From assembly GCF_000283155.1 (NCBI RefSeq), contig NW_004454178.1:23470937-23534936 (forward strand): DNA of 64,000 nucleotides. The letters run 5' to 3'. The translations under genes were made by a program, and so were the position numbers. Of the stretch, positions 47,294 to 58,742 are shown one piece after another (position 1 is the first letter of the stretch; every line of letters begins with the position of its first letter). The notes beneath the pieces are model-generated. The model saw nothing but the letters and a program-made list of their open reading frames with translations, was not told the origin of the DNA and did no database searches. The DNA comes from Ceratotherium simum simum (Eukaryota > Chordata > Mammalia > Perissodactyla > Rhinocerotidae).

Positions 47294-47593
47294 GGGGGCC
47301 TGCCCGGTGGCTTAGCGGTTAAGTGCACGTGCTCTGCTGCTGGCGGCCCGGGTTCGGATCCCGGGCGCGCACCGACACACCGCTTCTCCGGCCATGCTGA
47401 GGCCGCGTCCCACATACAGCAACTAGAAGGATGTGCAACTATGACATACAACTATCTACTGGGGCTTTGGGGAAGGAAAAAAGGAGGAGGATTGGCAGTA
47501 GATGTTAGCTCAGAGCTGGTCTTCCTCAGCAAAAAGAGGAGGATTAGCACAAATGTTAGCTCAGGGCTGCTCTTCCTCACAAAAAAAAAAAAA
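47294..47593 (+). mobile_element. ERE SINE, young subtype B, with two tail units
   Basis: Full-length: tggcttagcggttaagtgca A-box region, ggttcggatcccgggcgcgc B-box region, and the subtype B marker ggccatgctgaggccgcg. After actggggctttggggaagg come two tail units, aggaggattggcagtagatg and gaggaggattagcacaaatg, each followed by gttagctcag, then poly(A). Flanked by the 18-bp duplication aaagataaaaacagacaa at 47276-47293 and 47594-47611. Confidence 0.96.
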
Positions 47594-47611
47594 AAAGATA
47601 AAAACAGACAA

Positions 47612-48200
47612 AATAAAATAAGAGTTTCACTTATAGTGAGTTTTCACGTTTGTGCACTGGTGTTAAATTTTGTAAGTAGCTTCAGTGAAACAAAAATTGG
47701 CAGGTCTGCTATATCACCTCCAAATGGGATTGCTGGACATTGGTGAGAGAGAGGAATGGCATGGTTTTTCATTCATGATAAACTGACCTTACAGCCGTAT
47801 GGAATGCTGGGGTAGAAGAAAGAGAATCTGGAATGCCTTTATCCTGTGCGCACACACAGAGTCACACCCATTTAAGAGGACCTTTTGTATGTATTCCTGA
47901 GTGTCTTTATTTCATTCCCAATATATCAAGGTGATTATGGGAAGAGAAATATAAACAAGTAAAAAGTATGAATTCCCTACTTTCCTTTTCCAGAACCTCC
48001 GTCATACAAAGTAGAGAACTTGAAATTCTCCAGAGCATAAGGACGATGCAATGGGGCGCCATGTGCAAGGGGCACCATGATCTTTTAACGTGGGATGCTC
48101 TGGGCCTCCAGTCCGGCAATTTCATGCTAATGTATTGTTTGCAGGGCACTGTATGATATTGGAGGAACGTTACTTTCATATTTCTGCAAAGTCTGCTTAT
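47612..48200. other. Intronic sequence upstream of the second exon
   Basis: No repeat is recognised. It runs into the branch-point and pyrimidine region of the next exon. Confidence 0.4.
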
Positions 48201-48213
48201 TTTAAGCGCTTAA

Positions 48214-49450
<1,237 letters not shown>

Positions 49451-49454
49451 GTGT

Positions 49455-49605
49455 GTCCTGTGCTGCTTACTGTAATTCTGTGAGCTGGATGGCAGTGTTG
49501 TTCCATTTGTGATGAGGAGACTGAGGTTCAGAGTGTCAGGTAGCTTGCTGGGGCTCTCACGGTCGCTGAGCAGGAAAGGGTCTGAAAACCCTTGTTCGTC
49601 ACCAC
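49455..49605 (-). mobile_element. MIR SINE remnant
   Basis: The sequence ccatttgtgatgaggagact, gaggttcagagtgtcaggta and ctcacggtcgctgagcagg follows the reverse MIR core. Confidence 0.6.
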
Positions 49606-52360
49606 GTTTCTTACCCTTTGCTTCCCATAGGCTTCCTGCTAACAAGTTTAGCCAATAAAAACTGATTTTCTCCTGTTAGGATAAATGAGGATGATTTAGT
49701 TATGTCAGCAGTGGTGAAAAATAGTGATTATGGGTCAAAGCACCCACCCAGACTGACCTTCTCATTGGAAAGGAATTGGCCACAGATGCTGAGCGTTGAT
49801 GAGACTCCTTCAAACAACCGTTCAGCAAAGGGCACCCGGCCGTGCACATGTGGCCACACCTGACTCTGACAAGAGGTTTGGGGTAAAATCAGGAAGCAGC
49901 ACAGCCTCTCACCAGGATGGGTAATGTGAGCCACACCTCCTAGGGGGGAGAGTAGGATTTGCTTTAGGGAAAGGCCTCGCATCCATTTCAAAGGTAAACA
50001 TCTTCTTGTGATGTTTAAACCAATGACTTTCTTCAAAAGCACCACTGAGTAGAAGTTGATGATCAAGTCCACCTATAACTACATTGTACACATTTTAATG
50101 ATCCCACCCGCCTACTGATATGGTGAAAACTATCTGAACAAGACACAGTAAATTAGAAGCGGTTACATGTTTAATTGGGCTTCTGGTTCAGACCAGTGTC
50201 CCAGGTGCCCAGCAGTGAGTTTGAAGGAAGTTTGAGAAGCGACCGTGAGCTTGTTGGATGCCTATGATGATTCCAGTCCACTTCCTGCGTGACTGGGATT
50301 GTACTGTGTGCTCTGAGCAATAGCCTATAACAAGGCTGAGACAGATCCTCAATCCAAAAACAACTGTGGACCCTTTTGTTAAAGGGCCTTACCACTGAGG
50401 CAGTGACGTGAACAGAGAGACAGACTCCCGTGCATCATAGAAACACTGAACTTAGAAGTCACAACAGCATCTCAAGCATGGGTGATGAGTAACGGTTGAC
50501 GTGTGTTCAGAAGTTCAACACCAGTGATCAGAGGAGAAACCACTCCTCACTTTCTAGTTAAGAGAATATCATCTCTGTAGTACCAATGACCAGGACGTCT
50601 TTCCAATAGAAAATAAGACAATAAGTTCTCTATAAAAAGAAAATGTATCATTTTTCCCTAGGAAAAATTACCTACCCAACTATAAATGAGTCATTTTTGT
50701 GAGACACACTGTATTTCATTATATCTAAGACACACATTTTTTTTTCACATTTTAACATCTCTGAAGTCAGAATGCATCCTACCATTAGGTCATTTTAGAT
50801 TCAATGATATACAATATTTTTTAATACTCTTAACAACTATTAATTCAAAGTATATTGCGTCAGCCATTGAAATTAAGCATTCTGTTCTTGAAATTAAAGC
50901 TAGTTGTATATGTTTTATTTTTAGAGGGTAGTGTTTAATTATGAGAAAATATTTCTGTTTCTCTTTCCTGCGAGGATCTATGACTGGTTATTACCAGTGT
51001 ATTCTCTAATGTCTGACCTCGTGCTGAAGTCACAATTGCAGATATAAAAAGTTCTATAGAGGATGTCTGTAAAATAATTGAATTGTATGGTTTTTGACTT
51101 ACCCCATTGGAACACATGACTAGATTCAAATCTCTTTAGAGTATAAGAATAATAAAATTTTGTTGAAAGTCAGCTAATTCAGTCAGGGTCCTAAGGAAAA
51201 CATGGCGCCCTCAAGCTGGGTCATTGAGGGGAGTTTTCCATGGGGAGTGTCTACAGAGGTGTGGGCAGGGTGTGGGAAGAGGTAGAGGGATGGTGCAGAA
51301 CCCCAGGGGTGTAACGGGGAAAGGAGAGGGCACTTATTAGGACCCAAAGAGAGAGTTGTCTGGGGAAGGCCTCCAGTCAGGAGCTGTGGCCTTCAACAGA
51401 GGGACACGTCCAACCTGTGGTGACCTAGAACGTGAGGGAGCCCAGGGGAAGCGCCCTCACCTCACTCTCCTCCCCACCTCTGGTCTCCTGCCCACCCCTC
51501 CTTGACCAAACCCAACCAGAAGCCAAAGGGTATGAGGGCTGCTGCTGCTGACGCTGGCCACACAGGTCGGCCTCCAAGAGCAGAGATGGAGAGAAGGTGG
51601 AGAGGAATCAGTGGAAGCTGTTTGGCGCTCATGCCTTTCATGGTGCCTCTTACAAATCCCTGGGGAAGTCTGCGCCACTGACCCTTTCATAAATGCAGCA
51701 GACCGCATGCCTCTTAAGGGCAAGGGTGTGTACTCTCCACCATTGTCCCCAAGGGCTTGGCCTGAGCCCAGCTGAGGGAGTGGTCAGAGCTTCCCAAATG
51801 CACTTCAGTGCCCTTCCTCAGCCAAGCGCGAAAAGGAGCCCACCACACAGTCTTCCTAGACTCCCAGCCAAGTGCAAAGGTTCTGGTGCTGGATATTTCT
51901 TACCTTTGTGGCATGCTTGTTCAGAAGGTAAAGGCTAAAACTATTTATCGTCAGTATTTTTGCTGCCTCAAAAACCAGAACCACTCTGTCCACATGGGGG
52001 CTCTTGGTGCACCTGATGGACATAAGGATACTCCTTCTGTGAGTTTCTCGCAGCACCAGCTCGCATTTTATTCAATTATAGTAGGTCTTTTCTGCTGAAG
52101 AATAATTATTAAATTCTACACCGGACAATAGAAGATGCTGTAACCTAACTTAAGTGGAACCATCATTTTCTTATATTATGACTTAAAATGAATGGAATGA
52201 ACCTAGTAAATTAGAGGAGCAGAAGCTATGCCAGAAGAATTCCTCATCTTTGTAAATATTTTGAGTTCTGGCGTGGTAACTTGATCAGCTCATGTATGTG
52301 ATGAGTAATAGAGATGTTTAGATGATCAAACCCATCACTGGGCTTGTATATAATTATTAG
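49606..52360. other. Intronic sequence, no recognised element
   Basis: Repeat-poor. Frames at 49728-50072 (-), 51457-51723 (-) and 51693-52098 (+) show no domain. AT-rich around 50.6-51.2 kb. Confidence 0.4.
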
Positions 52361-52378
52361 TACCATTTAAAGAGTCAA

Positions 52379-52731
52379 GGGGCCGGCCCTGTGGCTTAGT
52401 GGTTAAGTGTGCGCGCTCTGCTACTGGCGGCCCGGTTCGGATCCTGGGCGCGCACTGACGCACCGCTTCTCCGGCCATGCTGAGGCCGCGTCCCACATAC
52501 AGCAACTAGAAGGATGTGCAGCTATGACATACAACTATCTACTGGGGCTTTNNNNNNNNNNNNNNNNNNNNNNNNNNNNNNNNNNNNNNNNNNNNNNNNN
52601 NNNNNNNNNNNNNNNNNNNNNNNNNNNNNNNNNNNNNNNNNNNNNNNNNNNATGGATGTTAGCTCAGGGCTGATCTTCCTCACAAAAAATAAATAAATAA
52701 ATAAACTGTTTAAAAAAATTAATAAATAAAA
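52379..52731 (+). mobile_element. ERE SINE, young subtype B, containing an assembly gap
   Basis: Head gggccggccctgtggcttag, B-box region ggcccggttcggatcctggg (one G shorter than its relatives) and the subtype B marker ggccatgctgaggccgcg. The sequence stops at actggggcttt, then 100 N, then a tail unit atggatgttagctcagggct and an AAAT-rich tail. Flanked by taaagagtcaa at 52368-52378 and 52732-52742. True length is unknown because of the gap. Confidence 0.93.
52552..52651. other. Assembly gap (100 N)
   Basis: Exactly 100 N, the customary placeholder for a gap of unknown size. It sits where the A-rich linker or repeated tail units of the SINE would be. Frames translated through it are meaningless. 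Confidence 0.98.
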
Positions 52732-52742
52732 TAAAGAGTCAA

Positions 52743-53267
52743 AAATTTTAAAGTAATCCAGCCTCGTTCTTATAGCATAGAGGAAGTGTGAGGTACAAGC
52801 TAGGGCGGTGAGCTTTCCCTTTGTGATTGTGACTTATGCCATTTGAAGCATAAGCCTTGGAAAGGTGGGTGGATATATGCCTGGTAGTTCCCAGGACTGG
52901 TACCTGAGGCTGCTGCCTTTGGGTGGGTGAGGGGTGCTGCTGTGCTCGCCACAAAAGTGCCCCCAGGTATTTCTCCAGCATACTCTGCACTCCCTGGGCA
53001 TTGGCTGCCCCGTGCCTGGCAGGAACCTCCCCAGGTTTAGATCTGTTCTTTCCATCTATGTAATCTCTAAAAATATGTGAGAAGTTTTCAAATGCTGTGG
53101 CCCTTTGTGTAATATTATGCAACTTTGTAATGTTTTTATCCAGGAAAACTAGATTGTTAATTAAGAATGTCAGAAAGAGGACACTTTCCTGTTGAGTTTA
53201 ACTTTGAGAGAGAGAGCCTCTTAGAAACCAACATCTTCTAGCCTCACCATAAATGTGAAAGTGGTTT
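52743..53267. other. Intronic sequence, no recognised element
   Basis: The frames at 52748-53122 (-) have no known domain. No repeat is recognised. Confidence 0.4.
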
Positions 53268-53277
53268 TCAGTTTTTA

Positions 53278-53500
53278 TTTTTTTATTTTTATTTATTTTT
53301 TTTATAATTTTATTTATTTTTTCCCCCAAAGCCCCAGTAGATAGTTGTGTGTCATAGCTGCACCTCCTTCTAGTTGCTGTATGTGGGACGTGGCCTCAGC
53401 ATGGCCGGAGAAGCAGCGCGTCGGTGCACACCCGGGGTCCAAACCCGGGCCGCCAACAGGGGAGCGTGTGCACTTAACCACTAAGCCACGGGGCCGGCCC
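53278..53500 (-). mobile_element. ERE SINE, young subtype B
   Basis: Reverse orientation: an A-rich tail appearing as a T-rich tract, cagtagatagttgtgtgtca, the subtype B marker as its complement (cctcagcatggccggag), and the head complement ending ggggccggccc at 53500. Flanked by tcagttttta at 53268-53277 and 53501-53510. Confidence 0.94.
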
Positions 53501-53510
53501 TCAGTTTTTA

Positions 53511-54320
53511 AAAACAACTTGGTGTATCCCGTTTCTACTTGTATTCCTATTTAATAGGAACATTGGGTATTAAAATATCACTGATATTCTTGATTTTAAA
53601 TTGAATTTGATTTGCTCAGAATTATTGATTGGTTATATGTAGGAAAATGCTGTATGTTCAGATCTGGACGCTGTGCTTTTCGATGATCCAAGACTGGCGA
53701 AAGTAAATTCAGATATGGGGAAGAAGGATGGCCATGGGGACCAAAGTCCATGTCATGGAGGGAACCTTTGAAGTCAGTGGGGAAAAGAGTTGTGACAAAG
53801 GACAAGGGGCATGGGGGTGAGTTAACTGTATTCAAATGATGGAAAGACGGTCCTGCCTTGTGCTAGATGGCCCAGATGGGTTTCATTGGGACCAATGGGT
53901 GGAAGCTTCAAAGAGAAGGATTTGGGTTCAGATATTAAAAGGAAAACTTTGTAAGAGCTAGGGCTGCCTTGAGAGGCTATAGTTCCTTGTGCCCTGCAGT
54001 GGGCACAGTACTGATTGGGCCATGGTGTGGAATTCGGGCTCTGGAAGGATGATAGCATCAGGGGCCCTGGATTCATGGACAGAACCAAGTTTAAGCATAT
54101 ATCTGGAAAGCTCTTGGGCAGTGGGGATTTTGCAGGTCTTTAACGACTTGTCATCTTTTGGCATTGTCTTTGAATCATGGTACTTTCTGGGTATCTTCTT
54201 GTCCAGGGTCCACTAGTGAGGTTATCATTGCAAAAATGGAACAGTGGTCTCTGTAATCCCACTCCGTGGTCCGAATCTGGTGGTTCTCGTTAGTTTTATA
54301 ACATTCATGCAAGTTTACAT
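53511..54320. other. Intronic sequence, no recognised element
   Basis: No supportable feature. The frames at 53822-54216 overlap on both strands and lack domains. Confidence 0.4.
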
Positions 54321-54324
54321 CAAG

Positions 54325-54465
54325 TGTTAATTTCCCTGTTTCCCCAGTGAAAAGGCGAAAGTAGAGAGAGGTTAAGTGGCTTTCTTGTCCAGGGTCAGGT
54401 TGCTGGTAGGCGACAGAACTGTCTCTTGATTCTCTGCCTCAAACTCTTTCCACCAGGCAAAAAGC
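54325..54465 (-). mobile_element. MIR SINE remnant
   Basis: The words gagagaggttaagtggcttt, cttgtccagggtcaggttgc and gattctctgcctcaaactct fit the reverse MIR core. Confidence 0.5.
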
Positions 54466-57400
54466 AAGTCTTTGAGGTATGTGGAGCGGCTTTTGAATCT
54501 AGGAGTGGGGCAGGCAGAGTAGCTTCCTTGATATTTCTCAGATTCCATGTAAGGACACTGACTTTTATATGGATCATAACATCTAGAAGTTGTGTAGCAA
54601 AAATCTTTCTTTAAAAATACAGGGCCAGTCTGGATTTGCCCAATCTTATTATACAAGAGGGTATGCAGAAATCCTGTTGTTCTCTCTCCCTTGGGTTCAC
54701 GTTGCTTTGTTCTAAAGGACTCAGAAGGGGGTTTATTTTATCCTTCCATCTCCATCCCTTGGTTGTGCATTCTGGGTCTTTATAGAACGATTATATGGTT
54801 GATCCTGGATGGATATTGAAATACTACCTTGTGGAGGAAAAGTCGCAAACTGGCCTCTCTTCCTTATGGTAGAAAAATGACTTGCCCATCATTGCACCCA
54901 CTAAGCAATCAGAGGCGAGGCCCTGAGCCTGTTTACAGATTTCATTAGTAACTCCAAGTTGCAAAGCTTAGCCAGGACTGAGTTTTCCTTCGTTCTTTCA
55001 AAGGAGAACCTGACATTGTTAATCATTTTATTCTTTCATCAAATAGCAAGCAGCCAGCACAGAGGGAAGCACCGTGTGCTTGGCTCCATGGGAGACACGA
55101 GAAATAAAACTCAGTTCCTGTCTCCCCACAAGGTGCATACAGCCTTCACATGGACATAAAACATACACAAGAAAGTGTACCTCGGATTTCAGGCAGAATA
55201 TTTAAAAGAGGCATGGGTCATTCAGAAGAAGGACCAAACAGCATTGAGCTGTAAAAGTCATGGAAAGCTAACCTGTTGTAGAACTTGATTTTATAATTTG
55301 CAGATTTGGTACATAATGGTTGTCTTATTTAACAAAATGCTGCAGATAGCATCACGTTTTCATTAAATGTCATCTATTTCCAACAACTTAAAACACCAGT
55401 GGTAGTGACTGAATTAGTCGAGAAACAGAGTTTTGTTTTTACGTAGATACGAAGAAAACAGATGTTGCTATGCTGATCAGTTACCTTTTACCTTAGGAAA
55501 AAATTTTTTATTAATTAGTTGATGTTTTGGAAGGCACTTTGCAGAGAAAATAAAGAATTATGCATGAGCAATGTACAGTTTTTTTTCTGCATATTATTAT
55601 TACAGGAAAGCAATACATAGGCACACTGAAGCACAGTTAATCTGTGACCATTGAGTTGTGTTAAGTGTCATGCAATTTGGGGCATTGTTGGGTAATTTGG
55701 GGATTTTACACATCATGATGTGGAGGGCAGTTTGTTTCTTTTGTTATTGAAGAATCTTATCAGCACGATGTTCTCGTTTTCCCTCTCTCCTTGGGCACAG
55801 TGAACACGCTGGTTACCCATGTTACGTGCGATGATGTACACAAGACTGGCTAGAAGTCAAGGCTAAGGAACTGTTATCATGGTTTGTTTCCTGTCTACAG
55901 GGGCTTTCTTGTTTAATTCTGTATTGTTTGGTGGTGGCTAGAGGGGACAGGGAGGGGAGATTTATGAAAGCATGCAGGTGGTACTATCATACGTCACTCT
56001 TGAATTTCCTCCTTTTAATCTTCATGAACATTCCAGCAGTGCTCCACACTTGTTTTAGTTTTGGCAGATACCTCTAGCGAAAGGACAGAATAAGAAATCT
56101 CCATCATCCACTCCATAAAAACTCCATAATCAACAATAATTTTTTATAACAATAAGGACTTCTTAATTGAACTTCCTTGTTATTAAACTAATTGGTTAGT
56201 GCATCTGAATCGTTGACTTGAGCAGTTAATTCTAGTGAATGTGAAAAACCAAGAATTGGAAGATCTTCCTGGAAGATATTCCTAAAATGCAGTAACATTG
56301 ACTCTTATAAGGGAGCCAGGTTGGCTGGGTTTCTTCGCCCTTGAGCTGGAAGTTATAGGAGACCCATGTATTCTGATGGACTTGCCTACTCCCCACAAAC
56401 CAGATCATTTTTCTGAAGCGAGTTCTCAGGTTGTAAGTCCAGTTTCCACGAGAACGAACTTGCTGAAATTGAGTAGATCTGGGTTTACTCTAGACATTGA
56501 CATTATAGATGGGGCACAGTTGACTCAAAAGCCATCCTGCAGGGTACAGTCCTTCCAACACAAACACACACAAGCTGTAAGCGCTCACAGATCCTTTGTG
56601 GAAGTCGGCAGGTCAGAAATAAACAAAGATGAGTCAATCACAGCGGGAGAAGCCAGAACAGAGGATTCCCATCATGATGAACTGACAACAAGAGAAGGAT
56701 TTTTGGTACCTTTTTTTTTTTTTTTAAGTACACGCAAACTAAAGAGTTAGATTCAGTTCCATGAAAGTGCATTGATCACCTACTGCAAGCCAAAGCTATG
56801 CCTGGTACTGGATGTAAAGTGACTGAGGTGGCCCCTGCCTTCAGGATGCCCACCGTCCAGTGGAGAAAGCACATCTGAAAAGAAGCTGTGGCCACCTGAG
56901 CAGCCTATTCAGAGAGTCCAAGGCACCCCGAGCCCCTGAGGTCCTGGGAACCTCTCAGAGAGGCTCTGCAGAGAACATGAGCTATTCATGTCCCACTCTG
57001 TAGAGAAGGAAATATCTGCTATTCCAAAAAAGAGGAAAAAATATGAAAAGTGAACACGTGATAAATCTTATTACAAGGTGGCTTGGCGTCCTGGGGAGAC
57101 TCCTGATGCAACGGAACAACCTCCTCGGTCTCCTGCCATACAGAAGAGTGGGCTCACCTTTGAAAAACGAAAACTGCTTTCAAGGTTCCTTTCTTAAAAT
57201 ACAGGTATGCGATGGACCTCAATGCCTTTTCTTTTCCCTGGACTTAGGGATGATTTTCTGCCAGTGGGGCTGCATCAGCACCAGCTGCTCACAGCCTCCA
57301 GTGTCTGTGGACAGAACTCGGAACAGCACATTTTCCTCTGGACACTCGGGAATTGGAATTCTGCCTCGTTTGGGACATTCTGAGTTGGCTGACTTTCAGG

Positions 57401-58020
57401 GGATTCCAAGATAATCTCTCGAAGTTGTTTTCTTGATGTTCTCAAAATGTTAGAGCTGTCAGGGTCTTCAGATATCACTCAACTCAGCAATGAACTTGAG
57501 ACCTGGGCCTTGATGTGATCTGCTTGGACCAAGGTCCCGTACCCGGGAGAGGCAGGGCCCGTGGCTCCTCAACTGTGTGTTTCTTACTGTTCTAATTGCT
57601 TGTGTATTTTTTATGCTTTTAATGTGCTGCATGTGTTTTATCACAAAAAGTACAGGGTTGTAAATTGAAACTGTGACGTTCAGAAGACAGATGTGATGAC
57701 ATGTCTAAATCTCATGCGTCTCCACCTCGTGCAGGCCTCAGACGTTCCTAGACTCTGCAAGAGACACAAGTGTCCAGGGGCTTCAGGAAATAAAGACACC
57801 TGGGAGGTTTGTCTTGAGATGTTTAGCTGAGTACGCTGCATCTCTCCTCCCAGCCCTGGCAATAAGGAAACGAGGGAGTGTTTGATTTCACATACAGAGG
57901 AGACTTCATTTCTCTTCCTAAAGTTGTAAAACAACAACAACAAAAGAGATGGTGACTAGATGCAAAACTTAGTCTATGTGAAAGCAACTTGGCAAATGGA
58001 AAGCATAAAACGGAATTTGC
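54466..58020. other. Intronic sequence, mostly unassigned
   Basis: Segments near 55040-55160 (cagcacagagggaagcacc and onward) and 56765-56960 (gatcacctactgcaagcca and onward) look like the same unnamed ancient repeat class as 24.3-24.9 kb. The frames at 56298-56750 and 57043-57414 have no recognisable domain. A short AAC run lies at 57930-57944. Confidence 0.4.
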
Positions 58021-58023
58021 ATG

Positions 58024-58410
58024 CACTCTGTCTTAGCCAGCTCGGGCTGCCATCACAATACACCACAGACCGGGCACCTTATGCAGCAGAAATTTATTTT
58101 CTCACAGTTCTGAGGCTGGAAAGTGCAAGATCAAGGTGCTGGCCACTTTGGTTCCTGGTGAGGGCCTGACTCCTGGCTTGCGGAGTCTGCCTTCTCCCCG
58201 TGTCCTCACAGCCTTTTCTTGGTGCATGCACAGAGAAAGAGAGATCTCTCTCTCTCTCTCCTTATAAGGCCACAAATCACATCATGAGGGCCCCACCCTC
58301 ACATCTTTAACCCTAGTTACCTCCCAAAGGCCCCGTGTCCAAATACCAGGACATTGGAGGTTAGGGCTTCAACACGTGGATTTTGGGAGGACACCAACAT
58401 TCAGTCCATA
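58024..58410 (+). repeat. Interspersed mammalian repeat, family unresolved
   Basis: The arrangement is familiar from many placental genomes: cttagccagctcgggctgcc, gcagaaatttattttctcac, ctgaggctggaaagtgcaag, a (TC)n run at about 58243-58261, ccttataaggccacaaatca, ttacctcccaaaggccccgt and ggacaccaacattcagtcca. I cannot name the family with certainty (LTR/MaLR or DNA element). It has no coding capacity. Confidence 0.7.
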
Positions 58411-58625
58411 AAACCTTGTAACGCTCTGTTCCTGCCATGGGATTTGACGTGCCTGCCCTGTGCCATTTCAGGAAGGAGCTATTTCATGGACTCGGTCACT
58501 CAGGTCACAAATGGCTCTGCAGATCATGTCCGTTATGTTCACCCCACTCCTCGCTGCACAGGGTCTTGGATCCCTTGTTAAGATCTGCCATTAAGCCCGA
58601 GGGAAGGAAGCCACAATGGATTCAA
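58411..58625. other. Intronic sequence, no recognised element
   Basis: Nothing supportable. Confidence 0.35.
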
Positions 58626-58627
58626 TG

Positions 58628-58742
58628 CCCGCTCTTGAACATATGTTATCTGCATTTTCACAAATGGGAAAAAAGGTTCAGTGAAGTTAATTTGCCCAAG
58701 ATCAGCAAGTGAGTGGTGAATTCAGGGTCTACATCAGGCCTC
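58628..58742 (-). mobile_element. MIR SINE remnant
   Basis: The sequence tgcattttcacaaatgggaa, aggttcagtgaagttaattt and gcccaagatcagcaagtgag follows the reverse MIR core. Confidence 0.65.
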
